A stretch of DNA of 21,422 bases, taken from assembly GCA_016297265.1 (NCBI GenBank), contig JAEDHB010000024.1, positions 1 through 21,422 on the forward strand, given 5' to 3'. Both the position numbers and the translations under genes were made by a program. The stretch comes from Butyrivibrio sp. GTDB lineage: Bacteria; Bacillota; Clostridia; Lachnospirales; Lachnospiraceae. Shown here piece after piece: positions 14,380 through 21,303 of this stretch. The notes beneath the pieces were generated by a model. That model was not told where the DNA came from and made no database searches. It worked only from the letters and a program-made list of their open reading frames with translations. Within the stretch, counting starts at the first letter, position 1. Each line of letters begins with the position of its first letter.

Positions 14380-16278
14380 ATGAATGCAAAACAGAAGAGA
14401 GTGCTCAAAAGAATAATTATTGCTGCGGTTCTTCTTGCCGCAATGTGGATTGCGGAGGAGATAATAACTGACAGGATTGTTGAATTTTCGAAGGGCAAAA
14501 AATATTTATGGCTCATACCGTATGCAATTCCGTATTTTGTCATCGGCTATGATATTTTGAAAAAAGCAGGCAAGGGAATTATCAAAGGACAGGTGTTTGA
14601 CGAGAATTTTCTTATGGCAGTGGCAACAGTGGGGGCAATGGCGTTAGCGGATTTTAGGGAAGGCGTAGCTGTAATGCTTTTTTACCAGATTGGCGAGCTT
14701 TTTCAGAGCTGTGCGGTGGGAAAAAGCAGAAAAAATATCGCTGAATTGATGGATATTCGTCCGGATTATGCCAACATTATTATCGACGGCAAAATAGAAA
14801 GGGTTGACCCGGATGAGGTTGAGGTTGGAACGGAAATCATCGTTAAGCCCGGCGAAAAGATTCCGATTGACGGAATTATCGTAGAGGGTAACAGCACGCT
14901 CAATACCAGTGCGCTGACCGGCGAAAGTGTTCCGAGAGATGTCTGCACCGGAGAAAACGTTATCAGCGGCTGCATTAATATGACGGGAACCATCAAGGTG
15001 AAAACCACCCGTGAATTTGGTGATTCCACCGTTTCGCAGATTCTGGACCTCGTTGAGAACTCAAGCATGAAAAAATCAAAATCAGAGAATTTTATCACGA
15101 GATTTGCAAAATACTATACTCCTGCGGTGTGCTATGGCGCATTGGCACTTGCCATTATGCCGCCGGTTGCCCGAATAATTGCAGGTTATTCGCCGATGTG
15201 GGGCGAATGGGTGGTAAGGGCACTTACTTTTCTGGTAATCAGCTGCCCATGTGCGCTGGTGATATCCATTCCTTTGAGCTTTTTTGGAGGAATAGGCTGT
15301 GCATCCTCGAAGGGTATTCTTGTAAAAGGCTCCAACTATTTTGAAACGCTTGCTTCGACGGGAATTATTGTTTTTGACAAGACAGGAACGCTTACGAAAG
15401 GTGTTTTTGAGGTTACGGGCATTTATCCTGCAAAAGGTTTTAACGAAAAAGAATTGCTCGAATATGCGGCTTATGCCGAAAGTAATTCAGGGCACCCGAT
15501 TAGCATCAGCTTAATCAATGCCTTTGGAGGAGAGATTGACTTAAAAAGAGTATCGGATATTCACGAGGAGGCAGGGCATGGTGTCTGTGCCATGGTTGAT
15601 GGGAAAAAGGTGTTGGCAGGCAATATCAGACTCATGCTTACGGAGGGGATAGAGGTTACTGATGAGCATGATGAGGGTACAGTTGTTTATGTGGCAGTGG
15701 ACTACACCTATGTCGGATGTATTGTAATCTCAGATATAGTAAAGGATAATTCAAAAGCCGCAATCGGAATTCTTAAGAAAGCCGGTGTGCGCAAAACCGT
15801 AATGCTTACGGGAGACTCCACAAGGGCGGCGGAAATTGTTGCAGAACAGATTGGAATTGACGAGGTGAAAAGTGAGCTTCTTCCTGCGGATAAGGTGAAG
15901 GAGGTTGAAGCACTCCTTGACAGCAAGGGGGACAAAGAAAAACTTGCTTTTGTGGGCGATGGAATCAATGATGCTCCGGTGTTGTCAAGGGCGGACTTGG
16001 GAATTGCAATGGGAGCTCTCGGCTCGGATGCTGCAATTGAAGCAGCAGATATGGTTCTGATGGATGACGACCCTGCAAAGATAGGACTTGCGATGAAAAT
16101 AGCGAGAGGAACAATTTCGATAGTTAAGCAGAATATCGTATTTGCACTTCTGGTAAAATTTGCGTGCCTTGTGTTCGGTGCACTTGGTTTTGCCAACATG
16201 TGGATTGCGATATTTGCGGATGTGGGCGTGATGGTACTGGCGGTACTGAATGCCACAAGAGCTTTGCGAATAAAATAG
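14380..16278 (+). CDS. P1B-2-type heavy-metal-translocating ATPase (Zn/Cd/Pb efflux)
   Basis: The 632-aa integral membrane pump exports divalent soft metals using ATP. Visible motifs: actuator TGES at 180-183, the metal-binding CPC at 289-291 in the sixth membrane segment, phosphorylation site D333-KTGTLTKG, the P1B hallmark H372-P373 (SGHPIS) and GDGIND at 526-531. The eighth membrane segment carries D614 in FADVGVMVLAVLNATRAL, the Asp that marks ZntA/CadA-like pumps, so copper is unlikely. Eight membrane segments are seen: two at the N-terminus, two at about 85-120, then two plus two. There is no N-terminal HMA domain; it is encoded just upstream. ATG 14380 is chosen because GGAGG at 14366-14370 is at the right distance; TTG 14374 is too close. 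Gene names such as zntA or cadA would fit but the metal is not proven. Confidence 0.95.
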   Translation: MNAKQKRVLKRIIIAAVLLAAMWIAEEIITDRIVEFSKGKKYLWLIPYAIPYFVIGYDILKKAGKGIIKGQVFDENFLMAVATVGAMALADFREGVAVMLFYQIGELFQSCAVGKSRKNIAELMDIRPDYANIIIDGKIERVDPDEVEVGTEIIVKPGEKIPIDGIIVEGNSTLNTSALTGESVPRDVCTGENVISGCINMTGTIKVKTTREFGDSTVSQILDLVENSSMKKSKSENFITRFAKYYTPAVCYGALALAIMPPVARIIAGYSPMWGEWVVRALTFLVISCPCALVISIPLSFFGGIGCASSKGILVKGSNYFETLASTGIIVFDKTGTLTKGVFEVTGIYPAKGFNEKELLEYAAYAESNSGHPISISLINAFGGEIDLKRVSDIHEEAGHGVCAMVDGKKVLAGNIRLMLTEGIEVTDEHDEGTVVYVAVDYTYVGCIVISDIVKDNSKAAIGILKKAGVRKTVMLTGDSTRAAEIVAEQIGIDEVKSELLPADKVKEVEALLDSKGDKEKLAFVGDGINDAPVLSRADLGIAMGALGSDAAIEAADMVLMDDDPAKIGLAMKIARGTISIVKQNIVFALLVKFACLVFGALGFANMWIAIFADVGVMVLAVLNATRALRIK

Positions 16279-16293
16279 GTTATATCCGTAGAT

Positions 16294-16329
16294 AAAAAAA
16301 GCGTAGTAATCACTAATATTACTACGCTT
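16294..16329 (-). terminator. Intrinsic terminator of metY (minus strand), in the convergent gap
   Basis: A perfect 12-bp stem (16299-16310 with 16318-16329) with a 7-nt loop is followed, on the minus strand, by a run of T (complement of seven A at 16294-16300). On the plus strand no T run follows this stem, but a weaker hairpin, AAAAGTC with GGCTTTT, at about 16330-16352 could end the ATPase transcript. Confidence 0.87.
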
Positions 16330-16374
16330 AAAAGTCTCTCTGGGGCTTTTTTCTTTACATATCATTGGTATATT

Positions 16375-17649
16375 CTAGCATTTTTCTAATGCCTGAGAGA
16401 TATCTGCAATGAGGTCTTCTTCATCTTCAATACCGATGCTGATTCTGATAAGTTCTGCAGGAACACCTGCTTCGATTAGCTGCTCATCATTGAGCTGGCG
16501 ATGCGTACTTGTCGCAGGATTAAGGCAACAGGTACGTGCATCTGCAACATGGGTTTCAATTGCTCCCATCTTAAGATTTTTCATAAATGTACTTGCGGCA
16601 TCCCTTCCGCCCTTGAGACCAAAGGAGATAACACCGCAGCTTCCGTTTGGAAGATATTTTTGCGCTAATTCGTAATATTTATCACCTTCAAGACTACAAT
16701 AATTTACATAGGCAACTTTTTCCTGAGCCTTAAGGTATTTTGCAACGGCGAGAGCGTTCTCACAATGTCTTTTGACTCTCAGATGAAGGCTTTCAAGTCC
16801 GAGATTAAGCATAAATGCACTCTGTGGACTCTGCACGGAACCCAGGTCACGCATGAGCTGAACGGTACATTTTGTAATAAATGCGCCTTCCTTGCCGAAT
16901 TTCTCTGCATAGACAACGCCGTGATAGCTGTCATCAGGTGTACAAAGCCCCGGATATTTGTCAGCGTGAGCCATCCAGTCAAAGCTGCCGTGGTCAACAA
17001 TTGCACCGCCCACACAAGCACCATGTCCGTCCATGTATTTCGTTGTCGAGTGTGTTACGATATCCGCACCCCATTCAAAAGGTCTGCAGTTGATTGGTGT
17101 TGCAAAAGTGTTGTCAACAATAAGCGGAACTCCGTGTGCATGCGCACATTTTGCAAATTTCTCTATATCTAAAACCGTGAGAGCAGGATTGGCAATAGTC
17201 TCACCGAATACGAGCTTTGTCTTGTCGGTAAATGCGGCATTGATTTCATCTTCCGACGCATCAGGACTTACAAAGGTTACATCGATGCCCATTTTTTTCA
17301 TAGTTACTGCGATGAGATTGAAGGTTCCTCCATAGATTGATGATGATGACACAATGTGGTCCCCGCATTCGCAAATATTAAACATAGCAAAAAAGTTGGC
17401 AGCCTGTCCGCTTCCGGTAAGCATTGCAGCAGTTCCGCCTTCAAGCTGTGCTATTTTGGCAGCAACATAATCATTGGTAGGATTCTGCAATCTTGAATAA
17501 AAATATCCATCTGCCTCAAGGTCAAATAATTTGCCCATATCCTCACTTGTATCGTATTTAAAGGTTGTACTTTGTACTATGGGAATCTGTCTTGGTTCGC
17601 CGTTGCCCGGGGTATATCCGCCCTGAACACAAATACTGTTAATCTTCAT
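16375..17649 (-). CDS. metY: O-acetylhomoserine sulfhydrylase (aminocarboxypropyltransferase)
   Basis: The 424-aa PLP enzyme of the Cys/Met metabolism family makes homocysteine from O-acetylhomoserine and sulfide. It starts with INSICVQGGYTPGNGEPRQI and has PIVQSTTFKY, YFYSRLQNPTNDYVA, GSGQAANFFAMFN, VDNTFATP and the PLP lysine K204 in HSTTKYMDGHG. Its length, well above the 380 to 400 aa of cystathionine gamma-synthases and lyases, and the inserted DHGSFDWMAHADKYPG region fit the MetY subgroup. AGGAGG (plus-strand 17655-17660) precedes the ATG. It is a single-gene unit with its own promoter and terminator. The leader is too short for a SAM riboswitch or T-box, so control should come from a DNA-binding protein. 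Confidence 0.93.
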   Translation of the reverse strand: MKINSICVQGGYTPGNGEPRQIPIVQSTTFKYDTSEDMGKLFDLEADGYFYSRLQNPTNDYVAAKIAQLEGGTAAMLTGSGQAANFFAMFNICECGDHIVSSSSIYGGTFNLIAVTMKKMGIDVTFVSPDASEDEINAAFTDKTKLVFGETIANPALTVLDIEKFAKCAHAHGVPLIVDNTFATPINCRPFEWGADIVTHSTTKYMDGHGACVGGAIVDHGSFDWMAHADKYPGLCTPDDSYHGVVYAEKFGKEGAFITKCTVQLMRDLGSVQSPQSAFMLNLGLESLHLRVKRHCENALAVAKYLKAQEKVAYVNYCSLEGDKYYELAQKYLPNGSCGVISFGLKGGRDAASTFMKNLKMGAIETHVADARTCCLNPATSTHRQLNDEQLIEAGVPAELIRISIGIEDEEDLIADISQALEKC

Positions 17650-17677
17650 AAAAACCTCCTAGTTGGTAGTTATCGTG

Positions 17678-17706
17678 ATTATATAATATAGATACCTATT
17701 ATGCAA
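17678..17706 (-). promoter_or_regulatory. Putative metY promoter (minus strand)
   Basis: On the minus strand TTGCAT (17701-17706) and TATAAT (17678-17683) are 17 bp apart. The -10 is perfect and the -35 is moderate. The spacer contains ATAG-GTAT-CTAT, a small inverted repeat that could bind a regulator. Confidence 0.6.
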
Positions 17707-17716
17707 CAATTTGTTG
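17704..17716. promoter_or_regulatory. 13-bp palindrome between divergent promoters, possible shared operator
   Basis: CAACAA and TTGTTG flank a single T, a perfect 6+1+6 dyad. It overlaps the -35 region of metY on one side and that of the membrane protein gene on the other. A wider ATACC (17692-17696) and GGTAT (17716-17720) pair lies around it, although not centred on the same base. Confidence 0.45.
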
Positions 17717-17742
17717 GTATTCTGCAATGAATATGGTAAAAT
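17714..17742 (+). promoter_or_regulatory. Putative extended -10 promoter of the membrane protein gene
   Basis: TTGGTA (17714-17719) and TAAAAT (17737-17742) are 17 bp apart, and TG at 17734-17735 gives an extended -10. Transcription would begin near 17749, about 17 nt before the ATG. Confidence 0.6.
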
Positions 17743-17765
17743 TAAATAAGTCGAGGTGAGCGCTA

Positions 17766-18350
17766 ATGAGTGAAAAATATATTGTGGACGGATATCAGTT
17801 TACGAATCAAAAAGATTATGATGATGCAAAAAATGAGAAAAAAGGGATAAAATATCTTACGGCCCAGATTGACTGGAATGACAGCAACAGGGTCAGACAG
17901 CTTTATTGTGATTTGTGCGAGCAGAAGATTTTCAGAACTCCGATTGGCATTGACTTTATGAAAAAAATGAGAGCCAACCTGACCAAATCCGCAGAAGGGG
18001 ATAAGCCTCTTCCTTATGTATGCGTGCCTTCGGTCAATGCGGAGGAATATGAAAAGGCTGTCAAAATAGAAACAAAAAAGCGTGAAGACAGCATTAAGGA
18101 GATGAGCAGAGCCAACAGCAAGCTTCGCGGAAAGCTGAAGACGGCGGTTTTTCTCAATATTTTGCTTATCGTTGTAATAATTTTTATGTTTATTCTTGCA
18201 AATACAAGCTCTAATCCGAATATCATCAATTACGAGAGAAAAATACAGGACAAATATGCAAAATGGGCGGAAGAACTTAAAGACAAGGAGAATGAATTGC
18301 GCGCCCGGGAAAATGCTTTGGAAAAAAATAGCGCTATTTCACAGAATTAA
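17766..18350 (+). CDS. Single-pass membrane protein with C-terminal coiled coil, unknown function
   Basis: The 194-aa protein has a soluble N-terminal part, starting SEKYIVDGYQFTNQKDYDDA, with CDLCEQKIFRTPIGIDFMKK in the middle. A basic helix (about 95-125, ISKEMSRANSKLRGK-like) leads into one hydrophobic segment at about 127-147 (AVFLNILLIVVIIFMFILA). A charged helical tail follows (about 155-190, with DKYAKWAEELKDKENELRAR), which looks like a coiled coil. The N-terminal half carries two close Cys (CDLC), which may or may not bind metal. GAGGTG at 17753-17758 supports the ATG. I do not recognise a named family, though proteins of this build seem common in Lachnospiraceae. It is monocistronic and diverges from metY. 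The N-terminal half is probably cytosolic given the basic residues before the membrane helix. Confidence 0.85.
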   Translation: MSEKYIVDGYQFTNQKDYDDAKNEKKGIKYLTAQIDWNDSNRVRQLYCDLCEQKIFRTPIGIDFMKKMRANLTKSAEGDKPLPYVCVPSVNAEEYEKAVKIETKKREDSIKEMSRANSKLRGKLKTAVFLNILLIVVIIFMFILANTSSNPNIINYERKIQDKYAKWAEELKDKENELRARENALEKNSAISQN

Positions 18351-18433
18351 CATAAATATGTATTAGTATGTTTTTAGCATTTCTCTGGCAATTATGCCTG
18401 ATTTGAAATATTAAATTTTTATGGGGTATGCAT

Positions 18434-19105
18434 ATGGATAAGAAAATACTTGTTGTCGATGATGAAAGCAGAATGCGTAAAATTGTCAGTGACTTCCTTA
18501 CCAGAGCCGGATATATGATTGTGGAAGCGGAAGACGGTGAAGAAGCGGTTGATAAATTCTATTCGGATGGCAAAATTGATTTGATTTTGCTGGATGTTAT
18601 GATGCCTAAAATGGACGGCTGGGAGGTATGCCGTGAGATACGCAAAATATCAAAAGTACCTATCGTTATGCTTACGGCCAAATCCGACGAGCGGGACGAA
18701 CTCAAAGGCTTTGAATACGGCGTTGATGAGTACATCACCAAACCATTCAGCCCAAAGATTCTGACGGCACGCGTGGATGCCATTCTCAGACGAACCGTAG
18801 GGGAGGACAATGATGTCTTCGAGCTTGGCGGCATCAAACTTGATAAATCGGCTCATATCGTAACAGTTGACGGTGAGATGATTGAACTTAGCTACAAGGA
18901 ATTTGAACTGCTCAATTATTTTATGGAAAATAACGGCATTGCCCTATCAAGAGAGAAAATTCTCAATAATGTATGGAATTACGATTATTTTGGCGACGCC
19001 AGAACCATTGACACCCATGTAAAGAAACTTCGCAGCAAGCTGGGGGAAAAGGGCGATTTGATTAAGACTATTTGGGGGATGGGGTATAAATTTGAGGTAA
19101 ATTAA
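18434..19105 (+). CDS. OmpR/PhoB-family response regulator (orphan)
   Basis: The 223-aa two-domain transcription factor has a receiver (about 1-115) with acidic pair D9/D10, phospho-acceptor D54 (LLDVMMPKMDG), T81 and K103 (YITKPFSP). A winged-helix output domain follows (about 128-223), with IELSYKEFELLNYFMENNG, VWNYDYFGDARTIDTHVKKL and the final IWGMGYKFE. All phosphorylation residues are intact. ATG 18434 (MDKKILVVDD) is preferred over 18428 because GGGG at 18423-18426 is seven bases before it; the site is weak either way. Regulators of this type are usually followed by their sensor kinase, but here the kinase is absent and a repeat-rich gap follows. Target genes and signal cannot be told from the window. 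Confidence 0.93.
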   Translation: MDKKILVVDDESRMRKIVSDFLTRAGYMIVEAEDGEEAVDKFYSDGKIDLILLDVMMPKMDGWEVCREIRKISKVPIVMLTAKSDERDELKGFEYGVDEYITKPFSPKILTARVDAILRRTVGEDNDVFELGGIKLDKSAHIVTVDGEMIELSYKEFELLNYFMENNGIALSREKILNNVWNYDYFGDARTIDTHVKKLRSKLGEKGDLIKTIWGMGYKFEVN

Positions 19106-19171
19106 GCACTTAAAAAACCTGCAAAGCCAGTAAATCAAGGGTTTTGACAGTTGGAGATTTTTGAAAAAATG

Positions 19172-19195
19172 AAAAATACTACCAAAAATACTACC
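19172..19195 (+). repeat. Perfect tandem 12-bp repeat
   Basis: AAAAATACTACC occurs twice in direct succession. The 9-bp core AATACTACC is found a third time at 19260-19268, in the loop and 3' arm of the following terminator. Confidence 0.8.
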
Positions 19196-19249
19196 AAATT
19201 TTTGGAGTATAGGGTTTAAATGGAGATAAAAGACAAAATGAACCTAATG

Positions 19250-19285
19250 GACACTTTGGAATACTACCAGAGTGTCTATTTTTTA
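19250..19285 (+). terminator. Intrinsic terminator in the gap before the ATPase gene
   Basis: A 10-bp stem (19250-19259 with 19267-19276, one G-T wobble) encloses a 7-nt loop and is followed by TATTTTTTA. No gene ends close before it (the nearest stop is at 19105), so it may be the remnant of a lost gene's 3' end or may insulate the ATPase gene. Confidence 0.75.
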
Positions 19286-19344
19286 TTTTGATTTCTCAAA
19301 CGATAGAATTTCTGAGTGAATTAGTCAATAATATGAAAAATAAA

Positions 19345-19389
19345 ATTTTAACTTTTTAACTTTACAAACAAAGTTAAAAAAGTTAAAAT
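19345..19389 (+). repeat. 45-nt inverted repeat directly before the ATPase ribosome binding site
   Basis: The left arm (19345-19363) and right arm (19370-19389) are perfect complements except for one extra A-T position, around the loop ACAAAC. Each arm holds two copies of the word AAGTTAAA (or its complement) at 9- or 8-bp spacing. The hairpin ends 8 bp before AAGGAGGG at 19398-19405. It could be an operator with four half-sites or a leader structure; it has no T-run and is not a typical terminator. Confidence 0.75.
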
Positions 19390-19411
19390 GGGTATGTAAG
19401 GAGGGCTGCTT

Positions 19412-21205
19412 ATGAAGAACGAAGAATATAGCAAGATTATTACCGAGATTGAAACACTGCCAACAGGCGGTATTACTTATAAAAAGATAAATGGAAAAGA
19501 GTATGCTTATTACCAATGGCGTGAGGATGGAAAGCAACGTAGCAGAAGGATAAAGGATGAAGAGTTAGAACAGCTTTCCGGACAAATTGAGCGAAGAAAA
19601 GAACTTCAAAATTTAATAAAAGACATAGATAATCAGGAAGTAAATGAAGAAAAGAAGGCTTCTTTATTTCGATGTACAGTAAGAATTGGTGAGGACCTGG
19701 AGCGTTTTATAAAACCAGTGACAAAATGGGTAAAACGTGAATGTTATCAGCAACTTCGTGATTATGTATATGGAGATATCCATGATAGAGTGTATATTCT
19801 CTATGGTCTTAGAAGAACAGGCAAAACAACACTGATTCGTCAATTGATATCTGAAATGGATGCATCAATGAGAAGTAAAGCAGTGTTCATTCAGATACAG
19901 GATAGTAAGACCTTGGATGACGTGAATCAGGATTTAAAAATTCTGGAAGAAAAAGGCTATCGATATGTGTTTATCGATGAGGTTACACTGCTGAATGATT
20001 TTATCGAAGGTGCAGCACTGTTTTCTGATGTATTTGCGGCAAGTGGAATGAAGATAGTACTTTCCGGTACTGATTCATTAGGCTTTATGTTTACAGAAGA
20101 TGAGGAGTTATATGACAGATGCATTATGTGTCACACAACATTCATTCCATATCGTGAGTTTGAAAGAGTGTTGGGGATTGTAGGTATTGATGATTTCATC
20201 CGTTATGGTGGAACAATGAGTCTTGGCGGAAAGCAGTATAATGATAATGCTATGATTTTTGCCACTAAGAAAAGCACGGATGAGTATGTTGACAGTGCCA
20301 TTGCACGAAATATTCAGCATTCTTTGAAAAATTATAAGTACGAAGGTCATTTCCGTTCTTTACGGGATTTATATGAGAAAAATGAATTGACGAATGCAAT
20401 TAACAGAATTGTAGAGGATATGAATCATCGCTTTACTATGGAGGTATTGACCAGAGATTTTAAGTCAAATGATTTGAGAATTTCAGCAAGCAATTTGCGA
20501 AAGGATAGGGAAGAACCTACGGATATTCTCGATCGTATTGATATTGTTAAAATAAATGAAACATTGAAAGCTTTGTTGGAAATCAAAGATAAGGAAGAGC
20601 AAAAGGCTGAAATCCAAGATGCACACCGTTACGAGATCAAAGAGTATTTAGACTTACTTGACTTAACTGTGGAAATAGAAAGCAGATGGATGTCTGACTA
20701 TAATCGCAGAGAATCCAGAACTGCATTTTCGCAGCCTGGTATGCGTTATTCCCAGGCAGAGGCACTTATCAAATCGCTTATGCAGGATGATATGTTCAGA
20801 GGTTTATCTTTTGAAGAGCGAAAAAGGGTAACTGAAAGAATAATAGATGAAATCAAAGGCAGAATGATGGAGGATATTGTTCTTTTGGAAACAAAACTTT
20901 CTAAAAAGAATTGTGAAGTGTTCCGACTACAGTTTGCGATTGGCGAATTCGATATGGTGGTGTTTAATCCGGACGAAGGGACTTGTGAAATCTATGAAAT
21001 TAAACACAGTAAAGAAGTTGTTCTGCAGCAATGTAAGCATTTGTTAGATGAACAAAAATGTAAGGACACGGAATTTAGATACGGTACAATTACCGGGAAA
21101 TATGTGATTTATCGTGGCACCACAACATCCCTTGTGCAGGCCGGAGTAGAGACACAGGAGGATGTGTCTTATCTGAATGTGGAAGAGTATTTGAAGAAAC
21201 TATAG
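19412..21205 (+). CDS. P-loop ATPase with C-terminal PD-(D/E)XK nuclease-like domain
   Basis: The 597-aa protein has three parts. Residues about 18-70 (GGITYKKINGKEYAYYQWRE then RRIKDEELEQL) resemble the small DUF6788-type domain. Residues about 120-330 form an AAA/STAND-like ATPase with Walker A GLRRTGKTT at 132-140, Walker B VFID189E190 and the sensor-like IVLSGTDSLGF. Residues about 480-560 hold a PD-(D/E)XK signature: GEFD514MVVF, then E529-I-K531 in IYEIKHS. Related archaeal-type ATPases with DUF4143/DUF234 nuclease-like ends are widespread in anaerobes and have no firmly known role; defence, toxin or element maintenance are proposals only. ATG 19412 follows AAGGAGGG at 19398-19405. It is a single-gene unit with a terminator behind and a striking hairpin in front. 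No membrane segment or integrase partner is visible. Confidence 0.85.
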   Translation: MKNEEYSKIITEIETLPTGGITYKKINGKEYAYYQWREDGKQRSRRIKDEELEQLSGQIERRKELQNLIKDIDNQEVNEEKKASLFRCTVRIGEDLERFIKPVTKWVKRECYQQLRDYVYGDIHDRVYILYGLRRTGKTTLIRQLISEMDASMRSKAVFIQIQDSKTLDDVNQDLKILEEKGYRYVFIDEVTLLNDFIEGAALFSDVFAASGMKIVLSGTDSLGFMFTEDEELYDRCIMCHTTFIPYREFERVLGIVGIDDFIRYGGTMSLGGKQYNDNAMIFATKKSTDEYVDSAIARNIQHSLKNYKYEGHFRSLRDLYEKNELTNAINRIVEDMNHRFTMEVLTRDFKSNDLRISASNLRKDREEPTDILDRIDIVKINETLKALLEIKDKEEQKAEIQDAHRYEIKEYLDLLDLTVEIESRWMSDYNRRESRTAFSQPGMRYSQAEALIKSLMQDDMFRGLSFEERKRVTERIIDEIKGRMMEDIVLLETKLSKKNCEVFRLQFAIGEFDMVVFNPDEGTCEIYEIKHSKEVVLQQCKHLLDEQKCKDTEFRYGTITGKYVIYRGTTTSLVQAGVETQEDVSYLNVEEYLKKL

Positions 21206-21269
21206 ACGATGCCATATTAACAAAAGTATATGGAAGTAATTGTGGAACGGAAACTGTTTCATATGTTTT

Positions 21270-21303
21270 GAGAGCCAAGAATAAACTTGGCTCTCTTTTG
21301 CTT
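21270..21303 (+). terminator. Intrinsic terminator of the ATPase-nuclease gene
   Basis: A perfect 10-bp stem (GAGAGCCAAG at 21270-21279 with CTTGGCTCTC at 21286-21295) encloses AATAAA and is followed by TTTTGCTT. It lies 64 bp after the stop codon. The minus strand lacks a T run after the stem. Confidence 0.9.

Larger units (their letters stand above)
19106..19411. other. Gene-free, repeat-rich stretch between response regulator and ATPase gene
   Basis: No convincing gene is present. It holds a weak hairpin (AAAACCT at 19114-19120 with AGGGTTTT at 19138-19145) that may serve as the regulator's terminator. It also holds a perfect tandem 12-mer (AAAAATACTACC at 19172-19183 and 19184-19195), whose core AATACTACC recurs at 19260-19268. 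An intrinsic terminator (19250-19285) and a large hairpin (19345-19389) follow. A 16-codon frame (19169-19219) covers the tandem repeat but lacks a ribosome binding site. The stretch resembles a junction where DNA was gained or lost. Confidence 0.5.

Noticed and set aside
15708..16313. Minus-strand frame of 201 codons over the P1B-ATPase
   Set aside because: Low-complexity Ser/Ala/Ile/Thr shadow of the pump gene, which has every family motif; no ribosome binding site.
17650..17765. SAM riboswitch or T-box upstream of metY
   Set aside because: The predicted transcript start is about 20 nt from the start codon, and no conserved riboswitch or T-box sequence is visible.
19169..19219. Sixteen-codon frame starting MKNTTKNTTKFLEYRV
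   Set aside because: Produced by the tandem 12-mer; no ribosome binding site. It might be the tail of a lost gene, but that cannot be supported.
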